Source: Methylotenera mobilis 13
Lineage (GTDB): Bacteria; Pseudomonadota; Gammaproteobacteria; Burkholderiales; Methylophilaceae
Length of the DNA: 64,000 bases
NCBI RefSeq assembly: GCF_000384255.1
Contig: NZ_KB913035.1
Coordinates: 1,091,362 to 1,155,361 of the forward strand
Direction of reading: 5' to 3'
Below the pieces are notes generated by a model. That model was not told the origin of the DNA and did not search any database. It saw only the letters and a list, made by a program, of their open reading frames with translations. Of the stretch, positions 40,096 to 52,093 are shown piece after piece. The position numbers were made by a program, and so were the translations under genes. The first letter of the stretch is position 1. Each line of letters starts with the position of its first letter.

Positions 40096-41190
40096 ATGCT
40101 AGTCAACCATCAGCAATACCGCACTATTTGGCCTAATTTTGACCATGAACAGCCTTGTGTTGAAATCATAGATCAGACCAAGCTGCCGCATGTTTTTGAA
40201 ATTGCTAAAGTAGCAACATTAGCGCAAATGATTGTTGCCATTAAAACTATGCAAGTGCGTGGCGCACCTTTAATTGGCGCTGCTGCTGCTTATGGACTTG
40301 CACTTTCAGTACTAGAGAGCTGTTCTGATCAGCATTTGCAGCAGTCTGCTGTACAGTTAATCGCCAGTCGCCCAACAGCGGTGAATTTAAAGTGGGCAGT
40401 ACAGCGTATGTTGGATGTGTTATTGGCGTTACCAATAGCTGATAGACGCTCGGTAGCGTGGTCAGAAGCCGCGCAGATATGTGATGAAGATGTGCAACTT
40501 AATCAGGCGATTGGTACGCATGGCCTTACACTAATTAGTGAGCAGTATCAGAAAAAAGCACGTACGATTAATATTCTCACGCACTGCAATGCAGGGTGGT
40601 TGGCAACAGTTGATTTTGGTACAGCATTGGCACCTATTTATGCAGCGCATAATGCTGGAATTGATGTGCATGTGTGGGTGGGAGAAACTCGTCCTCGTAA
40701 CCAAGGTGCCAGTTTAACGGCATGGGAGCTTGGTCAGCATGGCGTGCCACATACTGTTATTAGTGATAATGCGGGTGGGCATTTGATGCAACAGGGCCGA
40801 GTAGATATGGTCATTGTTGGTGCAGATCGTGTAACAGCCACAGGCGATGTATGCAATAAAATTGGTACCTATTTAAAAGCGCTGGCTGCCTTTGATAGCG
40901 TTGCCTTGGGGCATCATGTGCCTTTTTATGCTGCTGTTCCATCACCCACCATTGATTGGACGATTGAAGATGGCGTGAAGGCGATTGAAATAGAAGAACG
41001 CGGTGCTGAAGAGTTGTCTTGGATGAGTGGCAAACTTGCTGATGGTACGATAGCCACAGTGAATATATTGCCACATGGTACTCAAGTGGCGAATCCTGCA
41101 TTTGATGTGACGCCTGCAAGGTTGGTAACAGGCATTATCACTGAGCAGGGTGTTTTTTTACCACAACAATTAAACACAATGCAACGATAA
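40096..41190 (+). CDS. mtnA: S-methyl-5-thioribose-1-phosphate isomerase
   Basis: Converts 5-methylthioribose 1-phosphate to the ribulose form in methylthioadenosine salvage, and also accepts the 5-deoxy analogue. The 364-residue protein has [25 protein letters not shown], the catalytic cysteine in THCNAGWLA near residue 163, and the catalytic aspartate in [18 protein letters not shown] near 244. ATG 40096 gives the usual MLVN start; GTG 40075 would add seven residues. The class II aldolase gene follows after 16 bases, which points to the aldolase (DHAP) route rather than the full methionine cycle. Confidence 0.94.
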   Translation: MLVNHQQYRTIWPNFDHEQPCVEIIDQTKLPHVFEIAKVATLAQMIVAIKTMQVRGAPLIGAAAAYGLALSVLESCSDQHLQQSAVQLIASRPTAVNLKWAVQRMLDVLLALPIADRRSVAWSEAAQICDEDVQLNQAIGTHGLTLISEQYQKKARTINILTHCNAGWLATVDFGTALAPIYAAHNAGIDVHVWVGETRPRNQGASLTAWELGQHGVPHTVISDNAGGHLMQQGRVDMVIVGADRVTATGDVCNKIGTYLKALAAFDSVALGHHVPFYAAVPSPTIDWTIEDGVKAIEIEERGAEELSWMSGKLADGTIATVNILPHGTQVANPAFDVTPARLVTGIITEQGVFLPQQLNTMQR

Positions 41191-41206
41191 CGGGACGGGT
41201 ATTACA

Positions 41207-41875
41207 ATGACTGAGAATTTACAACATGCACGTGAGCAGCTGCTGTTAATCAGTCAGCAGCTTTGTGCGCTGGGGCTAAATTGTGGCACATCAGGTAATG
41301 CAAGTATCAGAGTCAATGATGCGCAAGGACAGTTAGGTTTGCTCATTACTCCTTCGGGTATGGCGGTCGATAAAATGACGCTAGATGATTTAGTGTGGAT
41401 GGACTTTTCCGGGAGTGCGCAAGGTAATCGGGCGCCATCAAGTGAGTGGCGATTTCATGTAGATATTTTGCGGCAAAGACCAGAGATCAATACGGTGATT
41501 CATACGCATAGTGTGTTTGCCACTACATTAAGTACGTTAAGGCGAGATATTCCTGCATTTCATTACATGATCGCAATGGCTGGGGGTGATAGCATTCGCT
41601 GCGCACCATATGCGCTATTTGGCAGCCAGCAGTTGTCAGATAATGCCTTGCTTGCGTTGAAGCAAAGAAAAGCATGCTTGTTAGCGAACCACGGCATGAT
41701 TGCAATTGGAGAGACTGCTGAAAAAGCGCTAAGTATTACTGTGGAAGTGGAAACCTTATGTGAACAGTATTTAAGAGCGCTGCAGGTAGGTGAGCCGTAC
41801 GTTCTGACCCAGCAAGAGATGGCGGAGGTGTATGAACAGTTTAAGGGGTATGGTGCTTGGGCCACGAACCCTTAA
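41207..41875 (+). CDS. Class II aldolase, probable methylthioribulose-1-phosphate aldolase
   Basis: A 222-residue zinc-dependent class II aldolase/adducin protein. Features are CGTSGNASIR, TPSGMAVDKM, the glutamate in SSEWRFHVDI near residue 78, the zinc-binding HTHS near 98-101, and the third histidine in LANHGMIAIG near 162. By similarity it is closer to fuculose-1-phosphate aldolase than to the MtnB dehydratase. Coupled to mtnA, it probably splits 5-methylthioribulose or 5-deoxyribulose 1-phosphate to DHAP and an aldehyde, as in the DHAP shunt known from Rhodospirillum rubrum and some E. coli. The alternatives are MtnB or a general sugar-phosphate aldolase. Confidence 0.75.
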   Translation: MTENLQHAREQLLLISQQLCALGLNCGTSGNASIRVNDAQGQLGLLITPSGMAVDKMTLDDLVWMDFSGSAQGNRAPSSEWRFHVDILRQRPEINTVIHTHSVFATTLSTLRRDIPAFHYMIAMAGGDSIRCAPYALFGSQQLSDNALLALKQRKACLLANHGMIAIGETAEKALSITVEVETLCEQYLRALQVGEPYVLTQQEMAEVYEQFKGYGAWATNP

Positions 41876-41907
41876 TGTTCACAGTGTGTTTAAAATAGTG
41901 CTTAGGT

Positions 41908-42033
41908 TTACTCTTGGTCTTGTGGCTTTGCAGTCATGAATAAGCGGATGAAAAATGCAGCCATTAACAGCACAAATACAATCACACCTAAACTTAATAA
42001 CCCTGTAAACGTGCCAAACAAATTTGCGTACAT
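41908..42033 (-). CDS. DUF3149 small single-span membrane peptide
   Basis: A 41-residue gene read directly from the minus strand: MYANLFGTFTGLLSLGVIVF, then a continuing hydrophobic stretch, ending FMTAKPQDQE. One membrane helix covers about residues 10-33, with a short polar C-terminal tail. It resembles the DUF3149 family of tiny proteobacterial membrane proteins, whose function is unknown. The Shine-Dalgarno GAGGAG lies 7 bases before the ATG. An FNR-type box and a TAAAAT -10 element lie upstream with spacing typical of oxygen-regulated activation. Confidence 0.75.
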   Translation of the reverse strand: MYANLFGTFTGLLSLGVIVFVLLMAAFFIRLFMTAKPQDQE

Positions 42034-42081
42034 TTTTAATCTCCTCAATAAAATATAATCACCTTGATTATTTCATTGGTA

Positions 42082-42087
42082 ATTTTA
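42082..42087 (-). promoter_or_regulatory. -10 element for the DUF3149 gene
   Basis: TAAAAT on the minus strand, predicting a start near 42075 and a leader of about 42 bases. The centre of the FNR box is then about 41 bases upstream of the start. Confidence 0.5.
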
Positions 42088-42108
42088 TTCGGATGAGAAT
42101 TCATTTGA

Positions 42109-42122
42109 TTGATTTATATCAA
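42109..42122. promoter_or_regulatory. FNR/Anr-type binding site
   Basis: TTGAT-TTAT-ATCAA is an exact match to the FNR/Anr consensus TTGATNNNNATCAA. For the minus-strand gene its position matches a class II activated promoter. It is about 143 bases upstream of the pyrG -10, too far for a class II role there. Confidence 0.65.
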
Positions 42123-42228
42123 AATTACGTTATTTGCTTCAGATAAGAATGACGTTGTTCAAGATTAGCTTTGAAAAGCTTAGTGAAAGTAAGTGCGGTA
42201 AAATAAACGCAGAATTAAGAGTTTTTAT

Positions 42229-42257
42229 TTGTAGGCGTTGGGGCTTTAAAGTAAAAT
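42229..42257 (+). promoter_or_regulatory. Candidate pyrG promoter
   Basis: TTGTAG (42229-42234) and TAAAAT (42252-42257) are 17 bases apart, leaving a leader of about 32 bases before the pyrG ATG. Confidence 0.5.
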
Positions 42258-42259
42258 AG

Positions 42260-43921
<1,662 letters not shown>

Positions 43922-44034
43922 TCTAGCCACTAGTCAAGTCCAGTAAAAGTATAGATAACTCAAGGTGCCTAGTTTTTAGTTCAATCAGTTGTTATCTGTA
44001 CTTGGTAGACGCTAATTTTTAAGGTGTTAATCGT

Positions 44035-44874
44035 ATGAAATTATGTAACTTTGATGTGGGTCTAGAGCATCCGCTATTTTTAATCGCTGGCCCATGTGTG
44101 ATTGAATCGCAACAGATGGCGATTGATACAGCTGGCCAACTAAAAGAAATTGCGACAGCGCTAAATATTCCATTTATTTACAAGTCTTCTTACGATAAAG
44201 CTAACCGTAGCTCAAACAAAACGTTTCGTGGTTTTGGCATGGATGAAGGTTTGAAAATCTTAGATCATGTACGTAGCCAGATAGGCGTGCCTATTTTGAC
44301 CGATGTGCATACAGAAGAACAGGTACCGCATGTGGCTGCTGTTGTGGATGTTTTGCAGACGCCAGCCTTTTTGTGTCGTCAAACAGACTTTATCACTGCC
44401 TGTGCGCGTTCAGGGAAGCCTGTGAATATCAAAAAAGGCCAATTTATGGCGCCTGGTGATATGAGAAATGTCGTGCAAAAAGCGAAAGAGGCTAACGGTG
44501 GTGCAGATAATATTATGGTGTGTGAACGTGGCGCATCCTTTGGTTATAACACACTAGTTTCAGATATGCGTGGCCTGGCAATTATGCGTGAAACGCATTG
44601 CCCGGTGGTATTTGATGCAACGCACTCTGTGCAACAACCAGGTGGTCAAGGCGATAAAAGCGGTGGTCAACGTGAACATGTGCCAGTTTTGGCGCGCGCT
44701 GCTGTCGCTAGCGGCATTGCAGGTATCTTTATGGAAACCCATCCTGATCCATCAAAAGCGTTATCTGATGGACCAAATGCGTGGCCATTGCACAAAATGA
44801 GAGATTTATTAGAGGTGTTGGTGGATTTAGATAGGTTAGTTAAAAAAGCAGGTTTTATTGAGAGTACGTTATAA
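44035..44874 (+). CDS. kdsA: 3-deoxy-8-phosphooctulonate synthase
   Basis: Condenses phosphoenolpyruvate with arabinose 5-phosphate to give KDO 8-phosphate for lipopolysaccharide. The 279-residue protein has AGPCVIES near residue 18, [46 protein letters not shown], and the C-terminal [20 protein letters not shown]. Length and motifs are standard. It lies between pyrG and eno. Confidence 0.97.
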   Translation: MKLCNFDVGLEHPLFLIAGPCVIESQQMAIDTAGQLKEIATALNIPFIYKSSYDKANRSSNKTFRGFGMDEGLKILDHVRSQIGVPILTDVHTEEQVPHVAAVVDVLQTPAFLCRQTDFITACARSGKPVNIKKGQFMAPGDMRNVVQKAKEANGGADNIMVCERGASFGYNTLVSDMRGLAIMRETHCPVVFDATHSVQQPGGQGDKSGGQREHVPVLARAAVASGIAGIFMETHPDPSKALSDGPNAWPLHKMRDLLEVLVDLDRLVKKAGFIESTL

Positions 44875-44993
44875 GTAATAATTAGGGTAAATAATAATTA
44901 GGCTACTTCACACCAAGCCATTATTGATGCGTTTAATTGCGCTAAATTGAGTGTGAATTTTGTTTAACTGTGGCCAAACGATTTAGAACTTAG

Positions 44994-46289
<1,296 letters not shown>

Positions 46290-46328
46290 TTTTAATATGC
46301 ATTCGAATCGATACCTGATTGCATTTAA

Positions 46329-46351
46329 GCGCTATGTTTATTACGTAGCGC
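46329..46351. repeat. Hairpin between eno and ftsB
   Basis: GCGCTATG-TTTATTA-CGTAGCGC pairs over 8 bp with one G-T. No T-tract follows on either strand, so it may be a processing or attenuation element rather than a terminator. Confidence 0.35.
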
Positions 46352-46409
46352 TCACTTATGCGTCAGGTTTTTGTTCGATAGCCAGTCATTTGAGTTTGAA
46401 TAATTAAAA

Positions 46410-46751
46410 TTGAAAGCCCTCACGCTAATTTTTGTGATTCTGATTGCCTTGCTACAATATCCATTGTGGCTTGGCAAAGGTAGCTGGTTACGCGTGTGGG
46501 ACTTAAATCGTCAAGTAGCACTACAGCAAGAGAAAAACACCACTTTAAAAGCACGTAATGACACGCTAGAGGCTGAAGTGCGAGATCTTAAGAGTGGGCA
46601 GGCCGCAATCGAAGAACGTGCGCGTAGTGAGCTTGGTATGATTAAACAAGATGAAGTGTTTTATCAAGTGATCGACCAACCGTTGCCTCAAGCACTGCCA
46701 GTTCCTACACCAACACCTCCGGCTGGACAGTCCACACCAATCACTCCGTAA
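46410..46751 (+). CDS. ftsB: Cell division protein FtsB
   Basis: Bitopic membrane protein that joins FtsL and FtsQ at the division septum. The 113-residue product has a short cytoplasmic start, one membrane helix (about residues 4-19), and a periplasmic coiled coil ([22 protein letters not shown]) followed by the family motif [21 protein letters not shown] proline-rich tail follows. Start codon is TTG, with no strong ribosome site. Position behind eno is conserved in proteobacteria. Confidence 0.93.
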   Translation: MKALTLIFVILIALLQYPLWLGKGSWLRVWDLNRQVALQQEKNTTLKARNDTLEAEVRDLKSGQAAIEERARSELGMIKQDEVFYQVIDQPLPQALPVPTPTPPAGQSTPITP

Positions 46752-46833
46752 TCGTATTTATTCTAATTTTCTTAACGCCAAGCATTTCCATCAATGACAG
46801 ATGGTGTCATTGATGATAGCTGTTTAGCTTATA

Positions 46834-47829
46834 CTAAAGCGGATAGGGTAATGATTGAATAGATAGTGCATTCCCACCAACTGATAATTGATTACTATCA
46901 ACATTTTCACATCTGATTTCAGCAAGTAAGTCGTAACCGCCGTTAGGGGATGCTGCGCTTCGTACTATCTTGCCTACAGCTTCATTAGCAGCATTTAAAA
47001 CATTGTCACCAGGGGCGGGTTTTGTAGTGTGATCTAAATGTACTAAGTAGGTACGGCGTTTGATGCTACCTAAGTAATGCGTACGAGCGACAATTTCTTG
47101 GCCTGTGTAACAGCCCTTTTTAAAATTAATGCCGCCAATTAAATCCAGATTTAACATTTGTGGAACAAACTCTTCTTGTGTAGCAAGTACTACATCAGGA
47201 ATACCTGCTTGTATCTCTAGCCACTCCCAATGTGCGGCATCAGCCACTGTGGCATGCGATGATAAAGCGCTCCAAATAGATTGTGCATGGTTGATGTCCG
47301 TGAATATTTCAAATCGTCCATGTTTGCTTGGTAGTTTAAGTAATGCGCCGTTTTCATGTGATACTAATTCGTAGTCATTTTGAGGCACTTTAGAAAATAA
47401 GGTGTTTAGTAGCTCGCTAGCTTTAGGGCCGCTCAGTCCTATTTTAATCATTGAATCGCTTACATCTTGTATCTCTACCTTACTGCGCATCACATACATT
47501 TTTAGCCGTTTGGCAACTGCTGCAACTAATTCTGCAGGCATTTGTAAATGAATGTGGTCATGATGCGAGAATGCTAAAAACAGCGCGAGCATACGACCTT
47601 TGGGAGTGCAGTAGCCAGTGTAATGCGCTGAGCTACCGCTTAATAGTTTGATGTCGTTAGTGACTTGACCTTGCAGAAAACTAAATGCATCAGCACCATC
47701 GATTTGTAATAGACCTAAATGCGAGAGGTCACACATAACGGTTTCATGATCTAATAATGGTGAAATCTCTCCCGTATTTTTTGGGGAAGCTGATGTTTGA
47801 ATAAATTGCTGCCATTGTTGATTGCTCAT
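46834..47829 (-). CDS. ygfZ: Folate-binding protein YgfZ
   Basis: A GcvT-like, tetrahydrofolate-dependent protein that supports repair or synthesis of certain Fe-S enzymes. The 331-residue protein carries the family signature KKGCYTGQEIVARTHYLG near residue 233, whose cysteine is essential in E. coli YgfZ. The N-terminal part contains DGADAFSFLQGQVTNDI. Its 5' end faces a YgfX-like gene, an association also seen in E. coli. Confidence 0.94.
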   Translation of the reverse strand: MSNQQWQQFIQTSASPKNTGEISPLLDHETVMCDLSHLGLLQIDGADAFSFLQGQVTNDIKLLSGSSAHYTGYCTPKGRMLALFLAFSHHDHIHLQMPAELVAAVAKRLKMYVMRSKVEIQDVSDSMIKIGLSGPKASELLNTLFSKVPQNDYELVSHENGALLKLPSKHGRFEIFTDINHAQSIWSALSSHATVADAAHWEWLEIQAGIPDVVLATQEEFVPQMLNLDLIGGINFKKGCYTGQEIVARTHYLGSIKRRTYLVHLDHTTKPAPGDNVLNAANEAVGKIVRSAASPNGGYDLLAEIRCENVDSNQLSVGGNALSIQSLPYPL

Positions 47830-47892
47830 GTTAACCTTTTGTATTATTACTTAGTATCAATAGACTATTTAAAACTTATTGCCGATTATAAC

Positions 47893-48342
47893 GTGAAGCC
47901 TATCGACCTGAATTTCAAGCCCTCATTTATTTTATCTATCGCGATATTTCTGATGAGTGTCATGAGTAGCTGGATTGTTTATGTGGTTAATCTATCTTTA
48001 TCTATACAGTGTTTTTCTCTATTGCTAATATGGATAGCGGCTATTTATGCCATTATTAAAGATGGATTACTTTTGTTTCCGTGGTCACTAGCAAAACTTC
48101 ATGTTAACGCGAAGAACCAGTTGAATGTGATACGAAAAGATGGCCAAGTATTGAGTGATTTATCATTAAAAGATGAGAGCGTAGTCACGCCTTTGCTAAC
48201 GATTGTTCATTTTCGACCTAAAAACACTACATGGGCTAAACGTTTATTTAATCAGCGTTTTTTAATTTTGGCTGATAGTGTTGATGCAGAAGCGTTTAGG
48301 CAGCTTAGAGTATGGTTGCTTTGGGGAGAAAATCGCAAGTAG
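47893..48342 (+). CDS. YgfX/CptA-like inner-membrane protein
   Basis: About 149 residues with two membrane helices (roughly 12-29 and 35-55) and a soluble C-terminal domain containing LLLFPWSLAKLHVNAKNQL and FLILADSVDAEAFRQLRVWL. This resembles the YgfX (CptA) family, described in E. coli as a growth-inhibiting toxin interacting with FtsZ and MreB, although that role is debated. The reading frame is open back to 47797 within ygfZ; I chose GTG 47893 because the family usually begins just before the PIDLNFKPSF segment. The SdhE/CptB partner is not adjacent. Start is uncertain. Confidence 0.6.
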   Translation: MKPIDLNFKPSFILSIAIFLMSVMSSWIVYVVNLSLSIQCFSLLLIWIAAIYAIIKDGLLLFPWSLAKLHVNAKNQLNVIRKDGQVLSDLSLKDESVVTPLLTIVHFRPKNTTWAKRLFNQRFLILADSVDAEAFRQLRVWLLWGENRK

Positions 48343-48384
48343 TGTTCGATGGGTTTTGTCTAACGCTACTTGCGACTTGTTTTG
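48333..48384 (+). terminator. Terminator of the YgfX-like gene
   Basis: TCGCAAGTAG and CTACTTGCGA are exact inverted copies; with adjacent bases the stem reaches 14 bp with one G-T. It overlaps the stop codon and is followed by CTTGTTTT. It separates this gene from the convergent mxa cluster. Confidence 0.6.
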
Positions 48385-48460
48385 ACACTTTATTTGTTAG
48401 GTGATTTTCTAAGTAACTTCTAGGGTTACTGTTTAGATTAAGTGACTTACTTAGATGAAT

Positions 48461-49459
48461 TTACGTTTCTTTTTTAATCGCTTGTCTGCGACTAATGAGA
48501 TTGCGCCAGTGCATTTTTAACTCATTGATTGGATGTTTTGGCAAATAAGCGAATATAAACAATACGCCAGCCAATGCAGCCAACACCCAACGCAACTCAA
48601 AGCTAGCATTATCGCGGCGTGCAGGTTTTTGTTTCTTCATTGCATCAAGTATTGAAGATACACTGTCCGCGCGCACATACATACCATTAATTTCTTTGGC
48701 TAGATCTTGTAGGTACGTTTCATCTAGTTTAGATAAATAACGGTCACTTTCACCATTGGCAACGCTATCATTTCTTGAACCTATATTGGCTTCGGATATC
48801 TGTGCAATACCAGGCTGCATCGCAAAGCTTTCGTTGGCCCAGTAACCAATCAGTTGGTTGTGCTCATCAAATTTGGGGATAGGCGTGCCCTTGTCAGACC
48901 CTACACCAACTAGCAACCAGTCATCACCACCTTGAAAAGAGCTCAAGTCTTCTCGATTAAAAACATGTAACTTAGGCGCTTCTTCACCATCTGTGAAAAA
49001 CACTACTTGTGCTGGTGCAGGAAAAGAGCGGATGGTTTTAGCCAATACTGGCATGCTTGCCCTGATTCTACTGTTACCTGACCAGCCTGTACGCCAGTCA
49101 AAGTGATCGATGGTGTCATTAATTGCGTCAAAGTTTTCGCATATTTCAATCGGTGTATAGAGTGCGGCAACGCTTACCCCTGCGAATAAACCAATACTGA
49201 CGTTAGTGCCGCATGGCAATTCACTGACGAGTTTGTGTAATGTATCTTGTATGTACACTAAGCGTGAAACTGGTTTCCCGTTGAGTGTTTTATCTACTAC
49301 ATTCATGCTTTGTGAAATATCCACAGCAAATATGTAGCTGTAGATGTTGCGCTTCACTGGAATCGTCGGGTTAAATAATGCGATGACTAACAGTGTAAAT
49401 GCGGCGAGCAACAGACTTACATCTTTGCGATGACGTAAATAATTATAAATTGGATGCAT
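48461..49459 (-). CDS. mxaL: MxaL, von Willebrand factor A protein of methanol dehydrogenase maturation
   Basis: A 332-residue membrane protein, last gene of the mxaRSACKL cluster. It has an N-terminal membrane helix (about 14-30), a von Willebrand A domain with a MIDAS motif DISQS near residue 49, and a C-terminal helix near 290-307. In methylotrophs mxaA, mxaK and mxaL are needed to load calcium into the periplasmic methanol dehydrogenase. It lies 46 bases behind mxaK. The paired VWA genes here also resemble BatA/BatB, but the mxaK and mxaA neighbours decide the name. Confidence 0.82.
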   Translation of the reverse strand: MHPIYNYLRHRKDVSLLLAAFTLLVIALFNPTIPVKRNIYSYIFAVDISQSMNVVDKTLNGKPVSRLVYIQDTLHKLVSELPCGTNVSIGLFAGVSVAALYTPIEICENFDAINDTIDHFDWRTGWSGNSRIRASMPVLAKTIRSFPAPAQVVFFTDGEEAPKLHVFNREDLSSFQGGDDWLLVGVGSDKGTPIPKFDEHNQLIGYWANESFAMQPGIAQISEANIGSRNDSVANGESDRYLSKLDETYLQDLAKEINGMYVRADSVSSILDAMKKQKPARRDNASFELRWVLAALAGVLFIFAYLPKHPINELKMHWRNLISRRQAIKKET

Positions 49460-49505
49460 AATGAATCAATCAGTCTTAGTTTTTAGTTGGATTTCACTCT
49501 TTGAT

Positions 49506-50099
49506 TTAAGGTAAGCCAACAGGGATGTTACCCATGATTAAGCCAGGTGAGTCACTGTCGCCAACACCAGGAGTTGGATTTTCTGGCAGCATTGTCAATA
49601 AACGATCTAAGTTATGACGCGCTCTCCAGTTACTACTATCTTGTCTTAATGAGAGTTGATAGGCTGTTTTAGCTTGCATCAGCAAATATTCAGCTTCATC
49701 GCGTACGGTCATGTTGGTACCTGCAATCGCAAGACCACGTCTAAAAAAGATATTGCCTAAGTTATATTGAATCGCCGCTTTTTGCTCAACCGTTGCACCA
49801 TTGAGTGCTTTGTTGAATAACAGTGTTGCTTCTTTATAGCGTTCATTCTTAGCTAACCAATAAGCCGTTGAGAATTTAGCCTCAAAGCTTTGTAAATCAG
49901 TTTTAGGTTGTTTGCCTGTGCTAACGGCTGTATTAAATGCTTCAATCTGCTGAATACGATTAAAGTAGTAAATGCTAGCAACCGCTGCAAGCAGTGCTGT
50001 CATTATGAATAGCCATGACAAGACTTTCACATTAAAAAAGTGGGTTAATTTTTTTGCTGATAATAAATGCAGTGCTGTATTTTTGATGCTTAATGCCAT
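49506..50099 (-). CDS. mxaK: MxaK, methanol oxidation accessory protein
   Basis: A 197-residue protein with one membrane helix at about residues 29-46 and a periplasmic TPR-like region (YWLAKNERYKEATLLFNKAL and AAIQYNLGNIFFRRG). It matches MxaK of other methylotrophs, part of the machinery that activates methanol dehydrogenase. The start overlaps the mxaC 3' end by 10 bases, indicating coupled translation. Confidence 0.82.
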   Translation of the reverse strand: MALSIKNTALHLLSAKKLTHFFNVKVLSWLFIMTALLAAVASIYYFNRIQQIEAFNTAVSTGKQPKTDLQSFEAKFSTAYWLAKNERYKEATLLFNKALNGATVEQKAAIQYNLGNIFFRRGLAIAGTNMTVRDEAEYLLMQAKTAYQLSLRQDSSNWRARHNLDRLLTMLPENPTPGVGDSDSPGLIMGNIPVGLP

Positions 50100-51079
50100 G
50101 TTGTCACCTCAATTCTTTTAACGCCCAGTAGGAGTGCAATCATGATGGCTGCAATCATGAAGCATATGTTTGAATACTCTCGTCCCGGAATTTTTTCGAA
50201 ATATTTAATGGGTTTCTTTTCACGATTATTAATATCGTTCATCGCAAGTTGAAGCGATTTCGGGTCTTCTGCCTCATAAGCTCTAAATGGCGTTTTGAAT
50301 TTCTGAAAGAACTCATGAAGCTCAATTTGTGCTGGCAATGGCTGGTCTTCAACAGGCACATAGCTCGTATCAAAAATACTAAGTCCGCCAGGCTGACGTA
50401 ACACAATCCAATATAAGCTGATATTTAAACGCTCAAACCAGTCTTTGATTTTTTGTTGTGTGTTGGCATCTACCCGGCCAGCACCATCGGAAAGTAAAAT
50501 AACTGCACGTGAGCCAGAGTCTGGAATCTTGTCGAATAATCCAGCGCTGCTGGTTAATCCACTACCGATGTTTGTTTGAAACAGCGCGTTACCTGCTGTT
50601 GCTTGCACGGCCGCAATCACGGCTTTTTTGTTCTCGCTGAGCGGTAACACATACATGGCAGAGTTGCTAAATGTGATCATGCCAAACATGTCTTGCTGAC
50701 GAGATTTTACAAAAGCAGTAATCAGCCTTGCTGCTGCCACTGATTTTGTTTCACCTACGGTTACATTGCCTGTGCTATCTGTAGAACCTGAGAACGGGTC
50801 GTCCATACTTGCGCTTCGATCTAGTACAAGCGCGATTTGTGCACCAATGCCAATACGTTCTACTTTTTGCTCAGTGGTATGCGGCGCTGCTAATCCTAAT
50901 ATGATAAAAATCAGGGTTAATACAGCCAATATTTTTAGAATGAGACTAATTAAATTAGATAATGGGTCGATAGGGAGCATGTCCACCCAAGAGTAGTGCT
51001 TGGCGTGAGCGCGTTGTAGTAGCAAGGGTAAAAATGCTAATGGTAGTAGCCATAATACCCATGGGTGAGAAAAAACCAT
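50090..51079 (-). CDS. mxaC: MxaC, VWA-domain methanol oxidation accessory protein
   Basis: A 329-residue membrane protein with two N-terminal helices (about 5-20 and 46-67), a von Willebrand A domain with the MIDAS motif DRSAS near residue 88, and a C-terminal helix near 308-322. It corresponds to MxaC. Together with MxaL it supplies two metal-binding VWA domains to the putative membrane complex. Only 3 bases separate it from mxaA, and it overlaps mxaK. Confidence 0.84.
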   Translation of the reverse strand: MVFSHPWVLWLLPLAFLPLLLQRAHAKHYSWVDMLPIDPLSNLISLILKILAVLTLIFIILGLAAPHTTEQKVERIGIGAQIALVLDRSASMDDPFSGSTDSTGNVTVGETKSVAAARLITAFVKSRQQDMFGMITFSNSAMYVLPLSENKKAVIAAVQATAGNALFQTNIGSGLTSSAGLFDKIPDSGSRAVILLSDGAGRVDANTQQKIKDWFERLNISLYWIVLRQPGGLSIFDTSYVPVEDQPLPAQIELHEFFQKFKTPFRAYEAEDPKSLQLAMNDINNREKKPIKYFEKIPGREYSNICFMIAAIMIALLLGVKRIEVTTWH

Positions 51080-51082
51080 GGT

Positions 51083-52075
51083 CTAGACTCCAGCCTTGAT
51101 GGTTGTTGGAATTAATCCACGTTCGCAATCGCGGCATTGTTTTGTGAACTGCAATAGCCATTGTGATGGATTATTACCTACGCTATGTTGGGCATTAGGC
51201 TCAAAGTAAACTTGACGTGATAGCCCGAAAAATTGGGATATCTCAGATTTTAGATGTGAGAAGTTAGGATTGTTCTGAATAAACTCGTCTAAATTGTCAT
51301 TAAAAACACTCATCTTTGCCGTTTGGTTAAACGATAGATGTACTGCAGAAATTGCCTGTTTAAGACCAGTTTCATTATTTGGTAGTTTCTTAATCGTGCG
51401 ATAAGCTTTTGCAAAGCTTCCACCCATGCGCGGTAGCCATGCATGCTTTCCAAATATGTAGAGCAATCCGAGTAAACTTACTGCAAGTGCGCTAATCGCC
51501 ACTTTGAGCCATTTTCTCTCCTGATCATCTTTGATTAACAAAGGTTCAAGAAACTGGCTCATATTGTTTTCTACTTTAACTTGCCCAAAAATTGAGAGTG
51601 GCGAGACTGCAATATCTAAACTAGGGATGCGGTATTTGACTAATTGCTTTTTGTTTTTTGTATTAATTAAATTTAAATACTCAGGACCTAACGCAACATT
51701 TTTTGCGACAACACTATTAGTGAATACCTGATAAGCAAGTTTAATTTGATGCGTTGTATAGTCTTTGTGCTCAACTTTACTGTGCTCGATATTTTTTAAC
51801 TCAATACCAATCACTTTGCCTCTGTAGCGCTTCTCGTAGCCGACAATTGGTAAAGAAGTTTCAATCAGTTTGTATGGGGCTTTAATTGTTAACGTGACCT
51901 CCCTTTCAATCACGTCACCAACGGTATAGCCGACACGTTTGTAAGGATCTATGGTGTTAATGCTGACAACACCTTCATCAACGTCTGGAAGGGTTTGACT
52001 ATCAATCGCCAGCGCCTGCATTGAGCTAACGCTCAGAATGGCTGTAAGTAGTAGGACTCTAAAGTATTTTGTCAT
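51083..52075 (-). CDS. mxaA: MxaA, methanol dehydrogenase calcium-insertion factor
   Basis: A 330-residue protein with a signal peptide ending near ALA-ID at residue 24, a periplasmic beta-rich domain, a membrane helix at about 191-208, and a cytoplasmic tail. The pattern YTVGDVIEREVTLTI and SLPIVGYEKRYRGKVIGIEL fits MxaA. Mutants of mxaA in methylotrophs make methanol dehydrogenase that lacks calcium. It lies 18 bases behind mxaS. Confidence 0.82.
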   Translation of the reverse strand: MTKYFRVLLLTAILSVSSMQALAIDSQTLPDVDEGVVSINTIDPYKRVGYTVGDVIEREVTLTIKAPYKLIETSLPIVGYEKRYRGKVIGIELKNIEHSKVEHKDYTTHQIKLAYQVFTNSVVAKNVALGPEYLNLINTKNKKQLVKYRIPSLDIAVSPLSIFGQVKVENNMSQFLEPLLIKDDQERKWLKVAISALAVSLLGLLYIFGKHAWLPRMGGSFAKAYRTIKKLPNNETGLKQAISAVHLSFNQTAKMSVFNDNLDEFIQNNPNFSHLKSEISQFFGLSRQVYFEPNAQHSVGNNPSQWLLQFTKQCRDCERGLIPTTIKAGV

Positions 52076-52093
52076 GATTAGTTTTTAATTGGT

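Noticed and set aside
39948-40136. A 62-codon frame overlapping the mtnA start
   Set aside because: No ribosome site, AT-rich low-complexity product, and conflict with the clear mtnA gene.
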